From Emcibacter sp. (GTDB taxonomy: Bacteria > Pseudomonadota > Alphaproteobacteria > Sphingomonadales > Emcibacteraceae): DNA of 64,000 nt. Shown piece after piece: positions 44,716 through 52,537 of the stretch (the stretch's first letter is position 1; each line of letters begins with the position of its first letter). Both the position numbers and the translations under genes were made by a program. The stretch covers positions 1,846,001-1,910,000 of the forward strand of contig NZ_OY776217.1 in NCBI RefSeq assembly GCF_963675455.1, written 5' to 3'. Below the pieces are notes generated by a model. That model had not been told where the DNA came from and made no database searches. It saw nothing but the letters and a program-made list of their open reading frames with translations.

Positions 44716-45150
44716 CTAGCCGTAGAGTTCGGCAATATTGTCCGGCCGGCCCTTGTGGTCGACGCTTCGGCCTTCCTTGTTCAGGGTCATGGACACTTGC
44801 TGGCGAAAGCCGGAAAAATGTTCCGATTTCACCACATCCACCGGCTCGTCAAAGCGGATCGAATAGTTGCGCGCACTGGCCATGTCGCACAGGTTCTGTT
44901 TGATCACCTGGCCGCTGAACGCATTGCCGAGATAGCTGCCCTGGACCCGGTCGCCGATGGCGAGCCAGTTTTCGGGCTTTTCCCGTTTGGCCATGGCGCT
45001 GAGCACATTCCAGTTTTTGCAGCCATATTGTTTGGCCACCGCTTCCAGTGCGTCGGCGTGGCTGATGTCGATATTTTTCCCGGCCAGATGGTCGCGAAGA
45101 CGGCTCGCCTGTTGTTTCAGGACGTCCGCAGAGGGGATTGTCATGGTCAT
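44716..45150 (-). CDS. Glyoxalase_8-type small protein
   Basis: 144 residues from ATG 45150, the second of two adjacent ATGs following GGAG; other in-frame ATGs at 45180 and 45144 are possible. The N-terminal half has LKQQASRLRDHLAGKNIDIS and ALEAVAKQYGCKNWNVLSAM, the helical Glyoxalase_8-like domain found in many stand-alone small proteins. The C-terminal half is not recognised. No glyoxalase metal site is seen, so no enzyme activity is claimed. Confidence 0.7.
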   Translation of the reverse strand: MTMTIPSADVLKQQASRLRDHLAGKNIDISHADALEAVAKQYGCKNWNVLSAMAKREKPENWLAIGDRVQGSYLGNAFSGQVIKQNLCDMASARNYSIRFDEPVDVVKSEHFSGFRQQVSMTLNKEGRSVDHKGRPDNIAELYG

Positions 45151-45335
45151 CATGGTCTCCATTACTTTATGGACACTCATCTACAGGGCTCACTTTGCTG
45201 CAGGGTCCGTAAATAATGGAACCTTGTCAGAAGATCAGGAATTCACCATACCCAAAGGGCGTGAGCGGCAGGCCTCCTGCGCCTTGAGCGATATATACCC
45301 GATTTTCCGGCATTTTGTCAATCCGGTTCGGGGGG

Positions 45336-45926
45336 CTAGTTCCCCACCTTGACCCGGGTTGCGGTGCCGCTCTGGCCCGGGAAGTCGGCAAACAGGGCAT
45401 CGGCCAGCAACGGCATCATCTCATTGAGCGTTTTGCCGGTGGCGCGGATGGTGCTCTTGCCTTCATAAAGCTTGACCCCGTCACCCCGGCGCACGATGTC
45501 CAGGGACAGGATATAGACATACTCCTGGCGCGGCTTGCTTTCGCCGATCGGGAAGGAAAGGCCGAGGCCGAAGCTGGTATGGCGGCCGCCGGTGCCCATG
45601 CCGATGGAGGCGGAGGAACCTTCCTCGTAAGTGACGCCCGCCACCGGCTGCAGGCCGTAATCCACATAGGCGATCAGCGGTGTGCCCTGTCCGGCGATGG
45701 GCGGTGTATAGCCCACGGTGCCGAGCCGGGCGCCGATCAGTTCCGCATATTGCCCGAATTCGAGGGACGACTGCCGGTCCGCCCTGGCGGCCATGACCTC
45801 GATGCTTTCGCCCGCCGGGCGCGGCAGGTTGTGAAAACGGGTCACATCGCTTTTATACCCGCCGGAACAGGCGGCGAGGGTGGCGGTGGCAATCATCAGG
45901 AAAAGAAATCGAACTGTTTGCTTCAT
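45336..45926 (-). CDS. DUF4136 lipoprotein (copy 2)
   Basis: 196 residues from ATG 45926. Lipoprotein signal ATATLAAC-SGG. The mature part has TRFHNLPRPAGESIEVMAAR, YTPPIAGQGTPLIAYVDYG, and ends NEMMPLLADALFADFPGQSG. Its ends align closely with copy 1, so the two arose by duplication. An aromatic-rich beta region in the middle differs. Function unknown. Confidence 0.85.
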   Translation of the reverse strand: MKQTVRFLFLMIATATLAACSGGYKSDVTRFHNLPRPAGESIEVMAARADRQSSLEFGQYAELIGARLGTVGYTPPIAGQGTPLIAYVDYGLQPVAGVTYEEGSSASIGMGTGGRHTSFGLGLSFPIGESKPRQEYVYILSLDIVRRGDGVKLYEGKSTIRATGKTLNEMMPLLADALFADFPGQSGTATRVKVGN

Positions 45927-46108
45927 GACAGGTCCCCTTGGTTTACACATCATCATAACAGATTTTTTCACATTCCACTATCGGGGACAGAGATGTCCGA
46001 ATTAGGGCGGGCAGGCGGGCCAAAGAGCCAATGAGATGCAAAAAAAGCTGATCAAAGGGCTTGCGTTGGCGCGCGAAATCAGTATAAATCCGTCTCACAT
46101 CCCTTTGG

Positions 46109-46183
<75 letters not shown>

Positions 46184-46266
46184 TTTTCCTCTCATATATT
46201 TGAATCATTTACCAGACGTGCGAAAAGTTTGTTCTTTTTCAACTAGTCCGCAAGGGTTTTTTTTGA

Positions 46267-46998
46267 CTAAACCTTCCATAAAACTTCGCAAGCGAAATAT
46301 TCTGAAATAACCATTCTTACAACAACCCCTCCAATGTCGTCTATCGCGAGAAAACGATAGTATCCATCTTGGACGTCTATCCAGTCATTTAGTACAAGGC
46401 CCTGCGTAACTTTCTTTCCATCTTCGGACTGCAAGAGAATTTCTATAACTTGCATTCTTTGAATATTTCTCGAGCCAATTTCACTAAGCATCTGTTGCAC
46501 ATGCGGCATGTTAAATTGTTCACGCTCTGTCTCTGATAAAATATTTAGAGGGCCCCACCAAAAGTACGTCGGCTCTCGTGGGCAAGGCTGGCTTAATTCA
46601 TACGCTGCGTGACCTCTTGCTACTTTGAGTAGAACATTTTTGATTCGGCTTTCTTCAACGTCAAATATGATGTTGTTGCCATCTATTTTTGTCGCGGATT
46701 CAATTCGTGTGCGTAAGGCTGGCGATCTTTTTAGAGCTTTTGCAACAGTTTCTCTCCTCATTTTTTTTGGGTCTGCGGAACCAGTAATGATAGCTTCGAA
46801 AAGGCAGATTAAGTACTGCTCGTCTAGTGAGAACCCCTGATTGCATGATTTGCATGCGCCAACTACTGGTAAATTATTAGGGTAAGGACGATCTAAAAAT
46901 ACTCGGGAGGGGACATGTTCTCTAGTGGTCGCCGCCCCGCCACAGTAAATACAGTCATTGATTAGCCGACTGTCTGCATAATTCGATTTTTGTTCCAT
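46267..46998 (-). CDS. HNH-like (zinc-finger nuclease type) protein
   Basis: 243 residues from ATG 46998; an upstream TTG could add 12. Cys16-x2-Cys19, Glu27-His28-Val and Cys49-x2-Cys52-Asn53 form the layout of an HNH nuclease with a structural zinc site. The rest (FWWGPLNILSETEREQF...) is unrecognised. Base composition is far more AT-rich than the core genes around it. It is divergent from an AAA-TOPRIM gene, an arrangement suggesting a two-gene defence module. Confidence 0.7.
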   Translation of the reverse strand: MEQKSNYADSRLINDCIYCGGAATTREHVPSRVFLDRPYPNNLPVVGACKSCNQGFSLDEQYLICLFEAIITGSADPKKMRRETVAKALKRSPALRTRIESATKIDGNNIIFDVEESRIKNVLLKVARGHAAYELSQPCPREPTYFWWGPLNILSETEREQFNMPHVQQMLSEIGSRNIQRMQVIEILLQSEDGKKVTQGLVLNDWIDVQDGYYRFLAIDDIGGVVVRMVISEYFACEVLWKV

Positions 46999-47034
46999 AT
47001 TTTGTTTCGTGTGTAATTTATTGCAAAGGTCCAA

Positions 47035-47206
47035 CTATAAGTAGAATATAGGATATAAGAGTGGGGAAGAAGTAGTAATAATTGGTGTTGGGATTGCGTT
47101 ATGTATACTTATTTAAAGATGTCTAAATAATTTATAGAACACAGTTGGTTACGTGCTGTCGATTTCTGGTCGGCAGTGTTTCAAGGTAATGTTCTTGAGG
47201 GTTTAA
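47035..47206. promoter_or_regulatory. Divergent intergenic region of the island genes
   Basis: 209 bases from the HNH start to the ATPase start if ATG 46998 is used. It is AT-rich with a likely TATACT -10 box near 47104-47109 for the rightward gene, and an imperfect palindrome CTG-CGA ... TCG-CAG at about 47157-47177. A GAGGG ribosome site precedes ATG 47207. Confidence 0.35.
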
Positions 47207-48625
47207 ATGGCTACAAAAATTGATAATGCCTTAGAAATTATTTGGGGTGCGGGGTTCACTGTTCTTTTGGGGAAAAACGGTGCCGGGAAGAGTTCGTTGC
47301 TTAGAGAAATAGATGCATTTCACGCTACAAATACCAAATATATCTCCCCTGAACGAGGTGGAACTTTAAAATATGATCCAAATGTTGATAACAACATGTT
47401 TAGAAATGAAAACTGGATCATTGAAGATAGACGTAAAAATCGTACAGAGCAATTTAGGCAACAAAGTACAGCACAATTTAGAAACTTGGAGGTTATGGTC
47501 CTACGCGAGATTGAGGCAAATGAGAAACTTAGGAACGATCTATCCTACAAGTTCGATACGACATTGAAGAAGATTAATGATTTGTTACCTAAGGTAAGCT
47601 TGCAACGAGCTGATCGTGGATTTGAAATATTTGACAATAATGGACAAAAAATAGCGGAAGACAAGATTTCAAGCGGTGAATCTGAACTAATAGCATTGTG
47701 TATCGAGGTTTTGGTGTTTTCTCGTTCTAGTCTAGAGGACAAGGTTTTGCTTTTGGATGAACCTGATGTCCATCTTCATCCTGATCTTCAACAAAAGTTT
47801 ATCGAATTTGTTGAAGAGACAGCAAGATTGTTTGATTTTCGAGTTGTATTAGCTACACATAGTACAGCGATTGTTGGCGCATTTAGTAGAGATGCAGATC
47901 TACAAATCGTACCAATTTCTGATAGACAAGAAGCAGAATTTAATTCCTTTAAATACGACCCGATTTGTCATGAGATTTTACCTATTTTTGGTGCTCATCC
48001 ACTGTCGAGCCATTTCAATCGAGAACCTGTTCTATTGGTTGAGGGGGAGGACGATAAGCGAATTTTTGATCAGCTTGTAAGAAGTAGCCAAGGACAAGTA
48101 AAGCTGACCCCCTGTGTTGTAGGAACCGTTGATGAAATGAATAAGTGGGAAAAATGGTTAAATGACTTTTTGCCATCTATATACGACGAGCCAAGAGCGT
48201 ATTCAATTAGAGATCTTGACAATTCTGAACAGGCACACATTGATGATCTAGGTTTGGTGAAAAGGGGGCGTTTAAACTGTTATGCCGTCGAAAATTTATT
48301 GCTTTCGAAAGAAAGTCTTACTTCGCATGGATTAAGTGAAGAGGATTTTCTGAGAAAAATTGAGGAATGGATAAAGCTGAATCCTGATCATGATATAACG
48401 GATGAACTTATTTTCCTTAAAGAGCACTTTTCTGAGAGGCGAATAAATAAAATTAAAAATCTGAGAAACATAATCGTAGCTCTTTTGGGGAGCACAAAGC
48501 CGTGGGAAGTTCTTGTTGGGCAGCTGATTGCAAGCAATTTGAATACAGCGGATTCTGACCCAAACTCTCTATATACCTATTTGGGGCCAAAGGTAATCAA
48601 TGAATTGCTTTTGCACCAGACGTGA
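47207..48625 (+). CDS. AAA (ABC-like) ATPase fused to TOPRIM/DUF4435-like domain
   Basis: 472 residues. Residues 1-260 form an SMC/ABC-type ATPase: Walker A LLGKNGAGKSS (22-30), signature DKISSGESELIAL, Walker B KVLLLDEPDVHLHPDLQQ, and ATHSTAIV (H-loop). After about residue 275 a TOPRIM-type domain begins with PVLLVEGEDDKRIFDQL and the later acidic RDLDN; the following NCYAVENLLLSKESL resembles the DUF4435 family. Members with this combination include OLD-like nucleases and the AriA/AriB pair of the PARIS phage-defence system. Inference: a single-chain defence protein. AT-rich composition suggests recent transfer. Confidence 0.78.
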   Translation: MATKIDNALEIIWGAGFTVLLGKNGAGKSSLLREIDAFHATNTKYISPERGGTLKYDPNVDNNMFRNENWIIEDRRKNRTEQFRQQSTAQFRNLEVMVLREIEANEKLRNDLSYKFDTTLKKINDLLPKVSLQRADRGFEIFDNNGQKIAEDKISSGESELIALCIEVLVFSRSSLEDKVLLLDEPDVHLHPDLQQKFIEFVEETARLFDFRVVLATHSTAIVGAFSRDADLQIVPISDRQEAEFNSFKYDPICHEILPIFGAHPLSSHFNREPVLLVEGEDDKRIFDQLVRSSQGQVKLTPCVVGTVDEMNKWEKWLNDFLPSIYDEPRAYSIRDLDNSEQAHIDDLGLVKRGRLNCYAVENLLLSKESLTSHGLSEEDFLRKIEEWIKLNPDHDITDELIFLKEHFSERRINKIKNLRNIIVALLGSTKPWEVLVGQLIASNLNTADSDPNSLYTYLGPKVINELLLHQT

Positions 48626-48664
48626 GGTCACTTCTAAGCTGTTTTTACGTCAGTATCTAATAAA

Positions 48665-48686
48665 ACGCCACCCCGAAGGATGGCGT
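48665..48686 (+). terminator. Possible terminator after the AAA-TOPRIM gene
   Basis: ACGCCA / TGGCGT with a short GC-rich apex (CCCCGAAGGA), 39 bases after the stop at 48625. No strong T run follows, so termination is inferred from the stem only. Confidence 0.4.
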
Positions 48687-48700
48687 CTGTTGAAAGATAG

Positions 48701-48803
48701 ATTCCTGCTTTCGCAGGAATGACGATCAATAAGGACTGGACCCCCGTTTTCACGGGGGTGACGATGGAGAAGTCGGGAATGACGACTGAGGGGCGGGAAT
48801 GAC
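48701..48803. repeat. Cluster of palindromic REP-like units ending in GAATGACG
   Basis: Two perfect palindromes with the same TTTC loop: ATTCCTGC-TTTC-GCAGGAAT (48701-48720) and ACCCCCGT-TTTC-ACGGGGGT (48740-48759), each followed by GACGA(T). Two further tails GGGAATGACG at 48775-48784 and 48796-48805 show more decayed copies. The pattern is the common short palindrome class found between genes in many proteobacteria. It closes the AT-rich island. Confidence 0.75.
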
Positions 48804-48812
48804 GGGGCCGCT

Positions 48813-49946
48813 CTACAGTCGTCCCCCCGCGATATCCGCCCCCTGCCTGAGCGCGCGGAGTTTTTTCCAGGTCACTTCCGGATCGATCTTGCCGTAGCCG
48901 GCGAAGGTGCCGAAACCGCAGTCGGTGGAGGCGATGACCCGCTCCGGCCCGACGATGCCGGCAAAGCGCTCGATACGCTGGGCGATCAGCTCCGGATGCT
49001 CCACATAGTTGGAGCAGGTGTCGATGGTACCGGGGGCGAGGATCTTGTAATCGGGAATTTTAGCGTCGGCCCAGACCTTCCATTCATGCTCGTGCCGCGG
49101 GTTGGCGGCTTCGAACAGGACGGTGGCCGGGCGGGCACCGAGGATGATATCGATGGTTTTCTCGAGGGCAATGTCATGGTCGTGGGGGCCTTCATAATTG
49201 CCCCAGCAGACATGCATGCGGATTTTTTCCGGCGGGATATTGGCGGTGGCGGCATTGAGCGCCTCCACATTGGCCGCCGCCACCTTGAGGAATTCCTCAT
49301 CGGTCATGTCCTGATAGCCGGTATGGCGCGACATGGCGAGGTCGGGGCAGTCGAGCTGCAGGTAAAAACCTTCATTGACGATGGTTTCATATTCCTCGCG
49401 CATGGCATCGGCCAGATCGGCGAGGTACGCCTCGTGGCTGGGATAAAACTGGTTGACCTGGAAGGCGGTGATGAGGCCGGGGGAGGCGGCATTCATGAAG
49501 GCCTCTGTCCTGGGTGTGCCGTGCTTTTCAAGGGCGGCCTTGAAGCGGCGGATGTCTTCCCACAGCGGATCAAGGGTCACGAGCTTGACTTCACCGACAC
49601 AGGAGGCCCGGACAAATTCCTGGCTGCCCATGATGGCCGAGAGCTTTTTGGCGAGGCCCGGATGTTCGGCGAGGTCGGCCGCCGGTTTGCGGTCCACATG
49701 GCCGCCGAAACCGGACAGGCGCTCGATCATATAGGTGGAATAGCCGATCTTGCCCATTTCACCGTCACTTATGACGTCGACGCCGCACTCCACCTGCTTT
49801 TCGACCACATGGTTGACTGCGGCCGAGACCTTCTGGTCAAACTCTTCCGCGTCATAGGGCTTGCCGGAATCCCGGGCCACCAGAAGCGGGGTGAGTTCTT
49901 CGCCGCGGGGCAGGCTGCCGACATGTGAGGTGCGAATATAGGTCAT
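48813..49946 (-). CDS. MetE C-terminal-like (cobalamin-independent methionine synthase II) protein
   Basis: 377 residues, alone corresponding to the catalytic C-terminal half of MetE. It starts IRTSHVGSLPRGEEL, then DGEMGKIGYSTYM, HVCWGNYEGPHDHD, and ASTDCGFGTFAGYG. The zinc ligands by family position (His in HVCWGNY, Cys in HVCW, Cys in TDCGFG) are present. Relatives include core methionine synthases and coenzyme M-dependent epoxide-opening enzymes, so the substrate is open. GC content returns to genome average here. Confidence 0.85.
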   Translation of the reverse strand: MTYIRTSHVGSLPRGEELTPLLVARDSGKPYDAEEFDQKVSAAVNHVVEKQVECGVDVISDGEMGKIGYSTYMIERLSGFGGHVDRKPAADLAEHPGLAKKLSAIMGSQEFVRASCVGEVKLVTLDPLWEDIRRFKAALEKHGTPRTEAFMNAASPGLITAFQVNQFYPSHEAYLADLADAMREEYETIVNEGFYLQLDCPDLAMSRHTGYQDMTDEEFLKVAAANVEALNAATANIPPEKIRMHVCWGNYEGPHDHDIALEKTIDIILGARPATVLFEAANPRHEHEWKVWADAKIPDYKILAPGTIDTCSNYVEHPELIAQRIERFAGIVGPERVIASTDCGFGTFAGYGKIDPEVTWKKLRALRQGADIAGGRL

Positions 49947-50241
49947 GAAAATGATCTCCCTTGGTCCGGGCTTTGACTGCCCTGCGACATGTTCCGTTAT
50001 TTGCCTATGTCATATCAGAGATGGTTGGTCATGCCAAGTATTTGGGTGACGTCCTATGGGGGAGCGGGGCGGGCCGGCGCCGTCAGGTCAGGAGAGTTGA
50101 TTAAAAGACCGGATCACTGTAGATTTACAGGTCCGGGACGCCATCCAAACAGGAATGGCCTGAGTCCCGGGGGTCTGTAAAAAGTATGTCGACATGTTGC
50201 GTCCTGCGTAAAACGAAAACCGGGGGGACGAGGAGATCGGC

Positions 50242-51039
50242 ATGATTAAGAACAAACAATATTTCAAGCATCTGTTATACGGGTCCTGCGTTCTGGCGGC
50301 GGCAGGAACACTCACCGCCTGTAACGACGGAAAAATTACCCTTGATCCGGATCAAACGGTGGTTGCGGCCTGTGACGGCAGTTTTGCATACAGTGGGCCC
50401 GTGGAGCTTGAAAGCCCGCCTTTTGTCAACAATTATGAAGCGCAAGTGCGGCTTCTCAAAACAAATGATACCAATGTGGCTGCTGCAACCGCATTGTCAC
50501 CGGCCTATCGCCTGATAGCCGGAGGCAGCGGGTACACTTATGAAGTCGCTGGCGGGCAGCTTGTGGATCCCTGCACGGCGGGAAGCCTGAAGGTGTCTGC
50601 CCTGGGTGAAGCGCCGCCGCCCAATCCCCCGGCAAACTGGAAAATGCCGAAATCCGACCACCAGACTATTTCCGTAACGGAAACCCCTATAAAGGCGACA
50701 ATGCCGGGCGGGGTGACCCCTACGGCGGATCCCGGACCCGGGGGTGCCGCTGGCGGAAAGCTTATTCTTCCGGGCGGGAACGGCTATACGGCCCAGGTCA
50801 CCTGCTGTCCCGGAGGGGCGGCGCGGGCCTATAACCTGTCTGTGGCCAGCTCACCCAATATGACGGGCATGGCTGCGGTACCGGCTGTGGTCAATTGCCC
50901 GGCTGCGGCACCGGTAAATGTGACCATTACCGGCTCTCTGGATAACAAGGCACAGCCGGGTCTGGTTGTCTTGCGGATTACGGACCCCGCAGCTGGAAAA
51001 AGCTGTCGTCTTACCACCAGGGTTGAACCTGCCCGCTAG
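50242..51039 (+). CDS. Lipoprotein of unknown function
   Basis: 265 residues. The lipoprotein signal ends AAGTLTAC (Cys27). The mature part contains several Cys (VAACDGSF, VDPCTAG, VTCCPGG, VNCPAAA, KSCRL) that could form disulphides, two similar beta-rich segments separated by a Pro/Gly-rich linker (PPPNPPANW and PGPGGAAGG), and PGGAARAYNLSVASSPN. I recognise no family. It stands alone, with GAGGAGATC before the ATG. Confidence 0.75.
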   Translation: MIKNKQYFKHLLYGSCVLAAAGTLTACNDGKITLDPDQTVVAACDGSFAYSGPVELESPPFVNNYEAQVRLLKTNDTNVAAATALSPAYRLIAGGSGYTYEVAGGQLVDPCTAGSLKVSALGEAPPPNPPANWKMPKSDHQTISVTETPIKATMPGGVTPTADPGPGGAAGGKLILPGGNGYTAQVTCCPGGAARAYNLSVASSPNMTGMAAVPAVVNCPAAAPVNVTITGSLDNKAQPGLVVLRITDPAAGKSCRLTTRVEPAR

Positions 51040-51128
51040 GTTGAGGCGGGGGGGGCAATTTTGTATTGTCGCCGGGCGGGGGGCCGGCCCGGCAGTCCGT
51101 TTGCTGTGTGCTGAAAGCGATCGCACAA

Positions 51129-51196
51129 CCAATATTGCACGCAAAATGGTGTAAAAATACCATTTATTGTCAAAAATACCCCAATATTGAATGCAA
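51129..51196. promoter_or_regulatory. Repeated operator-like elements upstream of ligAB
   Basis: Direct repeat CCAATATTG-N3-GCAA at 51129-51144 and 51181-51196; CAATATTG is itself a palindrome. Between them is a perfect 7-bp inverted repeat AAATGGT / ACCATTT (51144-51150 and 51159-51165). The element ends 93 bases before the LigA start. Inferred binding region of an unknown regulator. Confidence 0.45.
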
Positions 51197-51288
51197 TAAA
51201 TCAATTTTTCTGATCTATGTCAATTACAGCCCGGCGGCCGGGGCCTAAAGTCATTTCAATTGAGTGTTAAACCAATGGGAGCGTGACG

Positions 51289-51636
51289 ATGATGAAATAT
51301 GACCCGATCCCGGGGACGACCCTGTTTGACGGGGACGAAGCCATGAAGGGCTATGCCCTCAACAAAATGTGCTTTTCCTTTAACGACGCAAAAAACCGCG
51401 AGGAGTTCCTTGCCGACGAGGACGCCTATTGCGACAAATACGGCCTTAATGAGCAGCAGAAAGCGGCGATCAAAAGCCGTCAGGTCCTCGACCTGCTGGA
51501 GGCCGGCGGCAACGCCTATTACCTGGCCAAATTCGCCGGGATTTTCGGGCTCAACATGCAGGATATCGGCGCCCAGCAGCGCGGCATGACCCGGGAAGAA
51601 TTTGATGAAGTGCTCGGCGAATACGGAAAGGACTGA
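51289..51636 (+). CDS. LigA-like alpha subunit of a class III extradiol dioxygenase
   Basis: 115 residues from ATG 51289, 7 bases after GGGAG; in-frame GTG at 51283 is possible. It resembles LigA of protocatechuate 4,5-dioxygenase: NKMCFSFNDAKNREEFLADE, GLNEQQKAAIKSR, and GGNAYYLAKFAGIFGL. The small helical subunit covers the active site of LigB. It ends 2 bases before LigB. Confidence 0.88.
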   Translation: MMKYDPIPGTTLFDGDEAMKGYALNKMCFSFNDAKNREEFLADEDAYCDKYGLNEQQKAAIKSRQVLDLLEAGGNAYYLAKFAGIFGLNMQDIGAQQRGMTREEFDEVLGEYGKD

Positions 51637-51638
51637 TC

Positions 51639-52481
51639 ATGGCTAAAATTGTCGGTGGCATTACCACCTCCCATATCCCCGCGATTGGCAAGGCGATTGC
51701 CGAGAAACGTTTTGAAGAACATTACTGGAAAGCCTTTTTTGACAGCTACCCGCCAGTGCGGGACTGGCTGGACGAGGTCAAGCCGGATGTGGCGGTGGTG
51801 ATTTACAACGACCACGGGCTTAACTTCTTCCTCGACGCCATGCCTACCTTCGCCATCGGCGCGGCGCCACAGTACAAGAATGAGGATGAAGGCTGGGGCA
51901 TTCCCGAAATCCCGGCGTTTCCGGGCGATCCGAAACTGTCCTGGCATATCATTGAATCCCTGATGGACGAGGAATTCGACCTCACCACCTGTCAGGAGAT
52001 GAAGGTGGACCACGGCTTTACCGTACCGATGCAGCTTTTGTGGCCGGAACGCTGGAGCCCCGAAGTGCGGACTATCCCGGTCTGTGTGAACACGGTTCAG
52101 CATCCGGTGCCGTCGCCCAAACGCTGTTATGAAATGGGTCAGGCCATGGGTCGGGCGATCCGTTCCTACGAGGAAGATGTCAAGGTGGTGATCATCGGCA
52201 CCGGCGGCCTGTCGCACCAGCTTGAAGGCGAGCGGGCCGGTTTCCTCAATCAGGAATTCGACCATATGTGCATGGAAAAGATTGTCGAGGATCCGAAGGC
52301 CCTGCTGGATTATTCCATTCCGGACCTGGTGCGTCTGGCCGGATCACAGGGCACCGAACTGATCCTGTGGCTGATGATGCGCGGTGCGCTCAGCGACAAG
52401 GTCAACCTCCTGCACCAGAAATATACCATCCCGATTTCCAATACCGCAGCCGGTCTGCTGCTGCTGGAAAATCTGGATTAA
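51639..52481 (+). CDS. LigB-like catalytic subunit of a class III extradiol dioxygenase
   Basis: 280 residues. The iron ligands are placed as in LigB: His12 (TTSHIPA), His59 (YNDHGLNFF), and a glutamate near the C-terminus. The catalytic base is in TGGLSHQLEGERAG. It opens a catechol-type ring between carbon atoms next to the hydroxyls. Protocatechuate or gallate are the best known substrates, but no other aromatic-degradation gene is in the window, so the true substrate is open. Confidence 0.9.
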   Translation: MAKIVGGITTSHIPAIGKAIAEKRFEEHYWKAFFDSYPPVRDWLDEVKPDVAVVIYNDHGLNFFLDAMPTFAIGAAPQYKNEDEGWGIPEIPAFPGDPKLSWHIIESLMDEEFDLTTCQEMKVDHGFTVPMQLLWPERWSPEVRTIPVCVNTVQHPVPSPKRCYEMGQAMGRAIRSYEEDVKVVIIGTGGLSHQLEGERAGFLNQEFDHMCMEKIVEDPKALLDYSIPDLVRLAGSQGTELILWLMMRGALSDKVNLLHQKYTIPISNTAAGLLLLENLD

Positions 52482-52500
52482 AGATCTTACTGTGTGAATA

Positions 52501-52537
52501 AAAAGGCGGTTGTCGGCTTCTCCCGGCGCCGCCTTTT
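52501..52537 (+). terminator. Terminator after ligAB, shared with the convergent gene
   Basis: AAAAGGCGG pairs with CCGCCTTTT across a 19-base loop, 20 bases after the LigB stop, with T and A runs on both ends, so it can work in both directions. The minus-strand stop of the amidohydrolase lies in its right arm. Confidence 0.65.

Noticed and set aside
48701..48805. CRISPR array
   Set aside because: The units are few, unequal in spacing and self-complementary, with no spacers and no cas genes.
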